A stretch of 37,446 nt of DNA from a virus, in the IMG/VR virus record IMGVR_UViG_3300049489_000326, positions 1 through 37,446 of that record; one strand, written 5' to 3'. Position 1 is the stretch's first letter. Every line of letters starts with the position of its first letter. Shown here piece after piece: positions 24,468 through 31,846 of the stretch. The notes below the pieces were generated by a model that was not told the DNA's origin, did not search any database, and saw only the letters and a list, made by a program, of their open reading frames with translations. A program made the translations under genes and the position numbers.

Positions 24468-25903
24468 TAGATCACCAACATGCGGAGGTTGACGGTTGAG
24501 GTGTTGAGAAGCATGTGGATGTAGGTCAGCGTGGTCGCACCGTCTCGGTATTGGACGTCAAACGCGGTGTCGCCCGCGACGGCGGCGCCCTGCGTGTAGA
24601 GGAACTGGGCCAGCGGATCGGTATTCTGCGTCACAGGGTCGAACCTGTACCAACGATTCGTTGCGTCCTTCTGCGCGCAAATGTACCGACCGTCCAAGAT
24701 TACGTACTTCGTCCCAGTCGTGAACGTGGTGGTCTTGGGCGCGTACAGGATGTCGTTCGTCCAAGCATTGCTGGGAACGTCGTAGTAGTCCACCAGGGCA
24801 CCACCGCCCGCCCGGAAGCTGTAAATGCGGCGACCAGCCAGGATCGCGTTCTCGGATGACCAGCCCGCATCCGTATTGGACCACACCCAATGCGCACTCA
24901 CGGCCGCACCGGGGGCGGCACCGCGAGCAACACCAGGAGCCAACGTTGACCACGTATTCGCCGCGATGTCGAGGCGGTACATGGCCACGTTGTTGTTCCC
25001 GAGGAGGTAGAGGTAGTTGTTGTTGCCCTCAATCACGTACTGCGACGTCGCATCCGGGTTGGTAGTCCAAGTCGCGACCGTCAGGGCCGTGCCGGTGTTG
25101 GACGTGATCTGCCGCACCTGCCCCGCGCCGGTGCCGGCCGTGATGCGGACCTGATACGCGTTCGCCCACTGATTTGACGCCCACGCTTTCGCGCTATTGA
25201 CGATCGTGGTAGCGGTCCCGCTTGTGGCCGTACCGGACGCGAAGACGACATCCGCATTATCGACAATCGACGGATGCCCAACAAGCCGCCCATCCGTACC
25301 CCATGAGGTTGCGTACCCAGGACCAGTCGCGACCGCGGTCCAGGTGTTGAGCGCGTAATCGTAATACTTGCACTGCCCAGCCGCCGCCACGGCCGTGTTG
25401 GCGTTGAAGACGTACCAGCGACCCGTGATCAGCTGGTACGTCGAAGACGTCGTGATGGTGGCCGAGAACGCGCTCGTGACCGTGATGACCGCATTGGCCC
25501 CGACCGTGTTGGACGCAATCGTGCGCTCGTCTCCAGCGCCAGGGCCGCCCGTGATCCTAATCTTGAACCCGCGCAAATCGCGCGCGAGCGTCAAGTTCGT
25601 CGTCAGGGTCGTGGTCGTGCCCGCCGTGGCGGTCCCGGTCGGCCCCATCGGCGTACAACAACCACAGCACCCCGCTGACGCGGCAGCGGTGCCGCCCATC
25701 GCGGCCGAGGGCAATTCGACCCAGGCGTCTTCTTCGGGCAAGTACATCCACTGCACGGTCGAGGACACGTAGTAATACTGAACCTGCCGGAACAACCGGC
25801 CGGAACTTACGAACATGCCAGCCGCGGTTGCGACTGGGGCAGGTGTGCAGAACTCCCAACCCTTGCGGTCGAGAACCTTCTGGAGCGTGTTGGTGGTCGT
25901 CAT
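24467..25903 (-). CDS. Kelch-like beta-propeller virion protein
   Basis: This 478-residue protein has repeated kelch-like blades with 'Y.(y/f/l)D...n.W..l' motifs: KYYDYALNTWTAVATGPGY, MYRLDIAANTWSTLAPGV, LVDYYDVPSNAWTN and RWYRFDPVTQNTD. The N-terminal ~70 residues are beta-rich, with WMYLPEEDAWVELP. A Cys-rich CCGCC motif (residues 79-83) is followed by a collagen-like GPTGTATAG. A repeated 'tg.GaG..r.i.sNt' element occurs twice (TGGPGAGDERTIASNT; TAGTGAGQVRQITSNT). Propellers on virions often bind glycans or metal. The role is inferred. Confidence 0.6.
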   Translation of the reverse strand: MTTTNTLQKVLDRKGWEFCTPAPVATAAGMFVSSGRLFRQVQYYYVSSTVQWMYLPEEDAWVELPSAAMGGTAAASAGCCGCCTPMGPTGTATAGTTTTLTTNLTLARDLRGFKIRITGGPGAGDERTIASNTVGANAVITVTSAFSATITTSSTYQLITGRWYVFNANTAVAAAGQCKYYDYALNTWTAVATGPGYATSWGTDGRLVGHPSIVDNADVVFASGTATSGTATTIVNSAKAWASNQWANAYQVRITAGTGAGQVRQITSNTGTALTVATWTTNPDATSQYVIEGNNNYLYLLGNNNVAMYRLDIAANTWSTLAPGVARGAAPGAAVSAHWVWSNTDAGWSSENAILAGRRIYSFRAGGGALVDYYDVPSNAWTNDILYAPKTTTFTTGTKYVILDGRYICAQKDATNRWYRFDPVTQNTDPLAQFLYTQGAAVAGDTAFDVQYRDGATTLTYIHMLLNTSTVNLRMLVI

Positions 25904-25912
25904 CCGTCAGCC

Positions 25913-27344
25913 TCACGGGGTGTAGGAAATCTTGTCGCGCAAAATCCCGTAGCGCAGGTTCATTAGCGCGGGCACCTGTTCCACCGCCGCGATCCCGCCG
26001 ACGTTCGTCTGGTTCGCCATAGTGGTGACGGTCCCGACAGTCGTGACCGTCGCGAGCGTCTGCGCCGCTGCAATTGAAGCCGTGACGGCGCCAGTTTCAA
26101 CGTTCACGCGTGCGCGCCCGCTGGTGTCGGGGAGCGGCGTGGACTTCACCATCGACTGAATCGCGATCCGCAATGACTGGAGCGCGCCCGTCAACTCGGT
26201 GAACTGCTCGCGCGTGACCGAGTCCGAATCGCTACCCGGCACGGTCGCGAGTCGGTTGAAGTTCGTCGTCATGTCGTACTGTACGACCACGACCGTGTCG
26301 TCCGTCGCGGCAGTGCTCAGATTCGTTGCTCGAATGACCGACGTCAGGACGTCGTTCGGACCCGGAATCGCGCGTTGGTGCTCCGCAACCTTGATGTCGT
26401 CCAGGTAGAACCGCGCACGATCGCCAAGACACTCGACGCGGTACTTGTGATCAACCGCGGTAGAGGTCTTGAGCGCGATCGTGGTGACCTCCTGTTCGGC
26501 CGATGACGGCGGACCGGCCAGGCCCGTGTACCCCGACACAGCCGCGATCGTGAGTTCATTCGTGCCCGAAATCTCAAACCAGGCGAACCACCTAGGCGTT
26601 GCGTGTTGGTCACAGAGTCCGATGTAGACCACCTGCGTGGACAACCGCTGTGACACCCGCAGGGCAACCTGCTTGCACACGGGGGCGTAATCGACCTCGC
26701 GCGACATCTCGACCGTCTCGCCTGCCGTCCCCCCCAGCGCCATGATGGCGCGTGCATTCGCGACCGTGAGGCTTTGTCCGGCGCCTGCTGAGATGTGCAG
26801 TTTCGAGAACGAAAACACGCCCGTCGCGGACGTGCCACCATAGGGTGCCGTCAGGATGATCTCGTCCGGGCGCAACTCGGAAATCTGCGCACACGCCCCC
26901 ATCGGATCGGCATCGAGTTTGACGTAATCGCCGATATGTAAGTCTTCATCAGCAAATGAACCGGTCGCGATCGTGACGATGTCGCTCCCGTTCGTGAACG
27001 TCGCAGTTGCGGTCGCGGTTACGGCGATTGATGTCCCGAAGAACCCAGCACGGTAGCCGCCTTCGTCGGTCAGGACCGGCCCGCGCGTCGCCACGCTACC
27101 CTCGGGATCGACCCCGATCGCGAGCGTCTCATACGCCTGCGGGTGGTAGCCCGGCGCGTAATCGACCGTCTTGGCGAACAACAACCCCGGCATCGGGTTC
27201 GTCTCGCTTACGTCGAGCGCGGTCCCGTCCGGCCCATGCACAGGCTTGACCCCGCTGAACCTGCACCGTTTGGGCGTTGATGACGCACTCGTCGGTCGCG
27301 ACCGTCGCGCCTGAACCCGGCGTGTAGCCTAAATTGTCAGCCAT
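25913..27344 (-). pseudogene. Virion protein interrupted by an apparent 1-nt frameshift
   Basis: The natural start appears to be ATG 27344 (MADNLGYTPGSGATVATD). The frame runs for 31 codons to ...VQVQR and then closes in a wrong frame. The adjacent frame continues as VKPVHGPDGTALDVSE. Deleting one G from the GGGG run at 27250-27253 restores a continuous ~476-residue protein with the sequence VQVQRVKPVHGPDG, the expected pattern for this family. The long part can start at GTG 27241 as a truncated 442-residue protein. Downstream features: a lectin-like region near residues ~190-320 of the long part (RVECLGDRARFYLDD) and a helix TREQFTELTGALQSLRIAI. A sequencing error, a real mutation or a programmed +1 shift are all possible. 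Confidence 0.65.
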
Positions 27345-27347
27345 GCG

Positions 27348-27668
27348 TCACCACCCCCTTACGATGATTTCAACAGGACCAGCGCGTCGCACGCCATCCG
27401 GGAACGTGAGGAGCACCATCGCGCGCAAACACGCCGCTGACGCGGTCTCGGTCGCGAGCCATTCATGCCGGAGAATGAGCAAGCGCGCCGTTGGGGTTCC
27501 GTAAATCGAAAGCGCCCAAGTCTCGTCGGCGCCGTTCCGATGCACGAGCAACTCCGCGCCCGTGCATAGCGTCAAGTCCAGACCGGTCTGCCCAGAACTC
27601 AAGCGCAACTCAAAGGAATCCGGGGCCGCCGTACCGGCGTAAACGTCGATGTTCGGGAATGTGCTCAT
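27348..27668 (-). CDS. BppU-like beta-sandwich protein, paralogue 2
   Basis: This 106-residue protein uses ATG 27668, which overlaps the upstream stop (ATGA); an in-frame upstream start is less likely. It is similar to the 23004-23375 product over its full length: LTLCTGAELLVHRNG, ILRHEWLATETASAACL and a near-identical last block LTFPDGVRRAGPVEIIVRGW. It has a BppU-like single beta sandwich. It may be a baseplate- or fibre-type attachment domain. It precedes the frameshifted gene by 3 nt. Confidence 0.5.
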   Translation of the reverse strand: MSTFPNIDVYAGTAAPDSFELRLSSGQTGLDLTLCTGAELLVHRNGADETWALSIYGTPTARLLILRHEWLATETASAACLRAMVLLTFPDGVRRAGPVEIIVRGW

Positions 27669-28540
27669 GCGACCTCGACTTTCGTACCCGTCTGATACGA
27701 CCACGCCGGAACGCCACAACCAGGTGTCCACGGGAGCAGGACAGCTCGGTCGTGCGGGCGGTTCGGCGGGTGTGTCCAGGCACCACCCTGAAGGGAAGGG
27801 CTCACCGGGGCACCAGCGGGCATGAAGAACAACCCGCCGGGCTGCGCGACCTGCCCGTGTAGGTGCATGGAGTCGATCCCAACGCGATTGTCCAACGGGG
27901 CCCCCGTCACGTCATCGACTAGTTCGGTCCAACGGTTCAGCAAGCCTGGCAAGACCGTCCTGGCAAGTTCGGTCTCGCCCATCGCCCCAACCGCGAACGC
28001 CTGCGCGGTCTCGGTCCGGCCCACGCGAGAAATCTGGTACTCGATACCGTCGATCGAACTTTCGAGCGTGGTCGCGACCACGGTGGCGGTGTCGCCGCGC
28101 ATAACGGAGCGCTCAAAGTCCGCAACGGCGCTTTGAGTTACGCGCCCGATCACGCGTGCGAACACGCCCTGCCGCTGCTGCTGCAACGTCGCCAACCGGA
28201 GCGCTTCCAGCACGGTGTTGCGTGGCTGCGCTGGTGCGCCCAGGCGCGTCAGTAGGCGGCGTGCAAATGCGGCCCCGCGCGCCATGTCGGACCCGGCTTG
28301 TGCCACTAGAGCATCTTGCACGCGCGCGAGCGCCTGCCCCATGATGGCACGGAGCCGAATCGCCGAGATTCCGATCACGCGCCCGGAGGGCAAAGTCGCG
28401 TCGGCGATCAACCCCCGCACGGCGCTCAGGATCCACGACCGCTCCCTTCGGAACACGTCCAGCAGGGCCAGCACCGCGATGGCTTCAAGCCACCGAATCG
28501 CGTCCTGGCTCTGTTCAGCGGCGTCGTCGCGATAACTCAC
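27665..28540 (-). CDS. Minor head protein, Mu gpF / SPP1 gp7-like
   Basis: This 291-residue protein is helical at the N-terminus. Its C-terminal half has the minor head pattern: SRVGRTETAQAFAVGAMGET (the 'R.E...a...g' helix), RWTELVDDVTGAPLDNRVGI, then DSMHLHGQVAQPGGLFFMPA, where the family has 'C..lhG.v....g.f..p'. The usual Cys before H is replaced by SM here. The last residues have PWTPGCGVPAW. Proteins of this family attach to the portal and help DNA entry. The start is GTG 28540, overlapping the upstream stop (GTGA). Confidence 0.68.
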   Translation of the reverse strand: MSYRDDAAEQSQDAIRWLEAIAVLALLDVFRRERSWILSAVRGLIADATLPSGRVIGISAIRLRAIMGQALARVQDALVAQAGSDMARGAAFARRLLTRLGAPAQPRNTVLEALRLATLQQQRQGVFARVIGRVTQSAVADFERSVMRGDTATVVATTLESSIDGIEYQISRVGRTETAQAFAVGAMGETELARTVLPGLLNRWTELVDDVTGAPLDNRVGIDSMHLHGQVAQPGGLFFMPAGAPVSPSLQGGAWTHPPNRPHDRAVLLPWTPGCGVPAWSYQTGTKVEVA

Positions 28541-28890
28541 CGGGCTAGTTTACGTGACCGCCAGAGTGAAGTCACGCGCGCTGGCGTGACCACCGTAGGT
28601 TGGGCTTCGGGGCGCCGTGCTTGCTGACGGAGCAAGCGATCAACCTCACGCGCACGGGCGCGCTCCCACAGCCACGTCCTGACGCCGAACCAGCACGATG
28701 TCACCCACCAGCGAATGAACCAGAACACGAAGCGCTTTGCAGCGTCGTGCTCGAGTTCGACCACCTTGACGGTGTCGTGGTCGGTCGCGACGAAGAGGTC
28801 GAACCCATCACGTCCGCCGAGCGCTCGACAGATTTTCACGGTTTCGCCCAGTACGACGATTTTGTCCTTACCCGGAGGATCTACAATCAC
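28537..28890 (-). CDS. Unknown small protein with an aromatic segment
   Basis: This 117-residue protein is not assigned. Its N-terminal part is a plausible small domain (PPGKDKIVVLGETVKICRAL). A Trp/Phe-rich stretch follows: FVFWFIRWWVTSCWFGVRT, about residues 54-72. The C-terminus is basic with many Arg. The aromatic stretch contains Arg residues, so it may be an amphipathic membrane-associated helix rather than a full transmembrane segment. It starts with GTG 28890, overlapping the upstream stop. It might be a small anchoring or regulatory factor. Confidence 0.35.
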   Translation of the reverse strand: MIVDPPGKDKIVVLGETVKICRALGGRDGFDLFVATDHDTVKVVELEHDAAKRFVFWFIRWWVTSCWFGVRTWLWERARAREVDRLLRQQARRPEAQPTVVTPARVTSLWRSRKLAR

Positions 28891-30233
28891 GCGTCAGTAT
28901 AGCGCAACCGTGTTCCGAAACGTACGATTCTGGCGTGCGTGTCCACGCTCACGAGCGAGAGGTTGGCGGCCGGCGTCCCGCCCCCGCCCGCGTCCGCTGC
29001 CGTGTAGGTGGTCAAGCCTGTGTTGACCTGGATCCAAACATGCAGGTGTGCGCTACCGGGTGACGCCTGCACCCATGCGGGTGGAGTGATCTCCGCAAGC
29101 GTGAGCACGAGTTCCTCGTTGATGTCCGCTGCCGTAATGGCCAGCGTGGCCACGTTCGTGGACCAACTCGCCCACGCCGGCATGGCCTGTCCGGTCCCGA
29201 TCTTCGTCCAACACCACCGCACATTGAAGGCGTAGTTGCCCGACCCATTACCCCGCGGGATTGCGTGCAGGTGCGGCTCCACGATGTAGCCATCCCAGCC
29301 GTGCGGGAACTGAAATCCAAACGAGATCGCGTCGGCCTGGTTGTATTGAAAGAACTTCTGGACGTACTGCCCGTCCTGCACGGTCTTGACCACCAAGGCG
29401 GACACGCCGAGCCCTGACTCAACAGGTGTCGGTAGCACGTCCGTCCAGACCCCAAGGTCCTGCACGCAGACGTCCCTGACCGACACAAGCATGTGCCCGT
29501 TGTTGTTGTGCTCATACGTGACCGTCCCGAGCATGACCGCGTGCTCGTTCGGGATCACGGTTGACCACGCGCCCGGCACGGACGCGGACAGGTACACACG
29601 CGTGCCTTCGGGGTATCCGTGTGTGTTGAGGTCGTGAACGGTCCCGAAGACCGTCACCATGCCGGACTGGTTGTTCAGGATGTCGGTCGTGGCCATCCCG
29701 ATCAGTTCGCCGCGGTGCCCCTCTTCCGCCACCGCGAGCGCGACGATGACGCGGTTCCCGGTCGATCCCGAAATATAGACCAGCGTCCCGTTTTGGATTG
29801 TGGTGCCGGTGTGGTTCCGCGCCACAAAGGTGAGTTCCTGCCCAAGCGCGTTCGTGGAGTTCGAGTACCCCGTCTGAAGCGCGACCGTCCCGAGTTCAGC
29901 ATCCCAGTACATCGTACCGGGGACGTGCGTGAGCGGAGGGTCTGCCAGCGTGCTGAAGCGTAGCCAATCCGTCGTGGCGAGTTCGCCGCCAGTTGACCCC
30001 AGGTATTCCTGGTCGTCATTCGGGATACCGTGCGGGGTGTAGCCGATCTGGAATGGCGATCGTGCGCCCAAGACACCGAAAATCACATCCGGCTCGGGAG
30101 ACAGGACAATCACCTGCCCGGCGCGAAGCGAACCCCGCATTGGGTACGACAACGTCAGCGGGCACGCATGCGGGTTCGTCAGGAGCGTCGGCATGCCCAA
30201 GTGTGCCCCGATTTGGGGCACCAGGCTACGCAC
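28887..30233 (-). CDS. Fibre-like virion structural protein
   Basis: This 448-residue protein has beta-rich sequence with fibre features: GTMYWDAELGTVALQTG (typical of fibre 'D.e.gtl.l...y' motifs), VARNHTGTTIQNGTLVYISG, which is the 'a.n.tG..i.nG..v...g..g' pattern of fibre domains, and HDLNTHGYPEGTRVYLSASV. The C-terminal ~180 residues form a further beta domain (WDGYIVEPHLHAIPRGNGSG), and Gly-rich AADAGGGGTPA lies near the end. The start could be GTG 30233 or ATG 30194 (MPTLLTNPHACP). No strong Shine-Dalgarno separates them. A head- or tail-fibre role is inferred. Confidence 0.55.
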   Translation of the reverse strand: MRSLVPQIGAHLGMPTLLTNPHACPLTLSYPMRGSLRAGQVIVLSPEPDVIFGVLGARSPFQIGYTPHGIPNDDQEYLGSTGGELATTDWLRFSTLADPPLTHVPGTMYWDAELGTVALQTGYSNSTNALGQELTFVARNHTGTTIQNGTLVYISGSTGNRVIVALAVAEEGHRGELIGMATTDILNNQSGMVTVFGTVHDLNTHGYPEGTRVYLSASVPGAWSTVIPNEHAVMLGTVTYEHNNNGHMLVSVRDVCVQDLGVWTDVLPTPVESGLGVSALVVKTVQDGQYVQKFFQYNQADAISFGFQFPHGWDGYIVEPHLHAIPRGNGSGNYAFNVRWCWTKIGTGQAMPAWASWSTNVATLAITAADINEELVLTLAEITPPAWVQASPGSAHLHVWIQVNTGLTTYTAADAGGGGTPAANLSLVSVDTHARIVRFGTRLRYTDA

Positions 30234-30960
30234 GGAACTGGTACGGTTCCGAATTTGAAATACTCGGCCAGCAGTACCGCCGCGGCGCCCCCGAGATAAA
30301 CACGCGCGCGTCTGGTTGTTGGCGCCCTGGGCACGCCCCCCAAGCCTGTACGCCGTCCTGATGCACCGGATGTGCGGTCAGGCTGAACCTGCTGAACCGC
30401 ACCGGCGTGACCGTGCTGGCGATCCCGAGCGCGGTCGCGATCCCGAACAGTTGATCGTTGTCGGGCGTTTCTGCCACGGCCGCGCACGCGCGTGCGTTCA
30501 TGGCGACCGGGCCAGTACCGACGAGCGGTCCTGTCGTGCTGACGCGCTCGAGGTCGCGCGTGCTAAAACTCGCGGCGGTTTCGTGCGCGCGCGAGACCGT
30601 CTTGACGCTGTACCCGACCGTCGTGGTCGTGCGGGCTGCCTCGAGCAACCCCGGCACGTTTGAGTACCGGGTCAGGACCATGTCGTCGTCGAGCACACAC
30701 GTCACGTCTGCGGGCCAGTTCGCCAGCCCGGCCCGCAAGGCGCCAAAGGGCCCGATGAGGTCTCGGAAGAACAAGCAATCCTGCACGCACGCGGTTGCGG
30801 GCGCGGACGCGAACGTGTCCGCCGCAGCCGCACCGTACCCGCACGCCACGACATGTACGGGGATGCGCCGTAGCGCGCGCTCCTGTTCGATCTGACGCAG
30901 GAGCGCGAACACGCGCGCGATCCGTCCGTAAATGGTCGTGACCAGAATCGCGGACGTCAC
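30226..30960 (-). CDS. GT-A-like glycosyltransferase family protein
   Basis: This 244-residue protein starts at GTG 30960, where its first bases overlap the upstream stop (GTGA). The N-terminal region has SAILVTTIYGRIARVFALLR and IPVHVVACGYG, beta-alpha units of nucleotide-sugar binding. ADVTCVLDDDMVLTRYS contains a D-D-D motif (residues 91-93), as used by GT-A enzymes to hold a metal and sugar nucleotide. A later AETPDNDQLFGIATALG could be an acceptor-site acidic motif. It may modify virion proteins or host surface sugars. The active-site assignment is a family inference. Confidence 0.55.
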   Translation of the reverse strand: MTSAILVTTIYGRIARVFALLRQIEQERALRRIPVHVVACGYGAAAADTFASAPATACVQDCLFFRDLIGPFGALRAGLANWPADVTCVLDDDMVLTRYSNVPGLLEAARTTTTVGYSVKTVSRAHETAASFSTRDLERVSTTGPLVGTGPVAMNARACAAVAETPDNDQLFGIATALGIASTVTPVRFSRFSLTAHPVHQDGVQAWGACPGRQQPDARVFISGAPRRYCWPSISNSEPYQFRA

Positions 30961-31355
30961 AGGACCGAGACGACCGGATCTACCGTGGGGGGCTTGATGA
31001 TGTCCACGTACACCCACGAAGGCGACTTCGCGAGCGCGCGTTCAAACACGGGCAAGCACTCACGACAACTGAACGTCTGCCCAATCCTGACGCACGACAC
31101 AGGGGGCTGTGTCCGCCCGTTCGCGTACAAGAGCGTCGATAGGTTCTGGACGAAGCTCTCCGGCAGGCACGCCATGTCGGGGTAGTGCGCGAGCGCGTCG
31201 GGCTTGGTCGCGTATGAAATTGCCTGCACGACCGGCGCGGCGCCGCAGCACGCGCACTTGGCGTCCTTCGGCAGCCCCAGCGCGGCAAGTTCGTCAGGCG
31301 AATACTTGTCGAACACGCGTTGCTGGCCCGTCTTCCCTACCTTGATCAGCGTCAT
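30957..31355 (-). CDS. Zinc-ribbon-like small protein
   Basis: This 132-residue protein contains several Cys residues: C34, C36 and C37 (KCACCGAAP), C63, C88, and C97 with C100 (SCREC). The spacing suggests two metal-binding knuckles. The C-terminal part SCRECLPVFERALAKSPSWV is helical. It lies between portal-side genes and the glycosyltransferase and is translationally coupled to both (ATGA and GTGA). The function is unknown; a metal-binding structural role is inferred. Confidence 0.45.
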   Translation of the reverse strand: MTLIKVGKTGQQRVFDKYSPDELAALGLPKDAKCACCGAAPVVQAISYATKPDALAHYPDMACLPESFVQNLSTLLYANGRTQPPVSCVRIGQTFSCRECLPVFERALAKSPSWVYVDIIKPPTVDPVVSVL

Positions 31356-31846
31356 CGAATTTCCTTTCCAGATTCCCAGCGAGACCGCGCGCGCGCGGTT
31401 GGTTCAACCCCAGTTTGCGGTGCTGGGCGCCGTGGCACGCCAGCACGGCGCAGTCGCGCCTCTTTGACGATCTGGCTCTCCAGCACGGAGGCTTCGTTCA
31501 GGCACCGGTACCGCTTTGCGGCCGACCCGTACTCGATTGCGGCGTCGAGGTATCCGAGTCGAACCAGCGCAAGAAACTCCGGCTTCACGAGTTTCCAGCG
31601 CGCGGTCCAGAAGGCCGCGCTGGCCCACCCGTCTGCGGGCTCGAGCGCGATCGACACCACACGGTACGTGGCGTGGTCAACCTCGTCCTCCCGCACGGTC
31701 CCGGCAGCGTACTTCTGCGCGACCGGGTCCTGCGGACAATCCCACGGGTCGAAGACCTCGCCGCGCTTGTTCCGGTACTCGACCGGCTTCTGGCGCGTCG
31801 TCGTATCCCAAATGACGCGCCCACCGATCGTCACGACCGTGCTCAT
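31352..31846 (-). CDS. Unknown phage protein downstream of portal
   Basis: This 164-residue protein is not identified. It contains VIWDTTTRQKPVEYRNKRGE and FDPWDCPQDPVAQKYAAGT, then a helix ARWKLVKPEFLALVRLGYLD and a basic C-terminal tail rich in Arg/Pro. It follows the portal gene by ATGA overlap and precedes the zinc-ribbon-like gene in the same way. A head-associated function is plausible by position. Confidence 0.35.
   Translation of the reverse strand: MSTVVTIGGRVIWDTTTRQKPVEYRNKRGEVFDPWDCPQDPVAQKYAAGTVREDEVDHATYRVVSIALEPADGWASAAFWTARWKLVKPEFLALVRLGYLDAAIEYGSAAKRYRCLNEASVLESQIVKEARLRRAGVPRRPAPQTGVEPTARARSRWESGKEIR

Noticed and set aside
27129-27344. Separate 71-residue gene starting MADNLGYTPG
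   Set aside because: Its first 31 residues match the natural N-terminus of the neighbouring frame and the remainder is Arg-rich shadow sequence, so a frameshift in one gene explains it better.
30204-30220. TGCCCC/GGGGCA hairpin near the start of the fibre-like gene
   Set aside because: The stem is only 6 bp and has no T-run; it lies close to an uncertain start codon and may be coding. Not called as a terminator.
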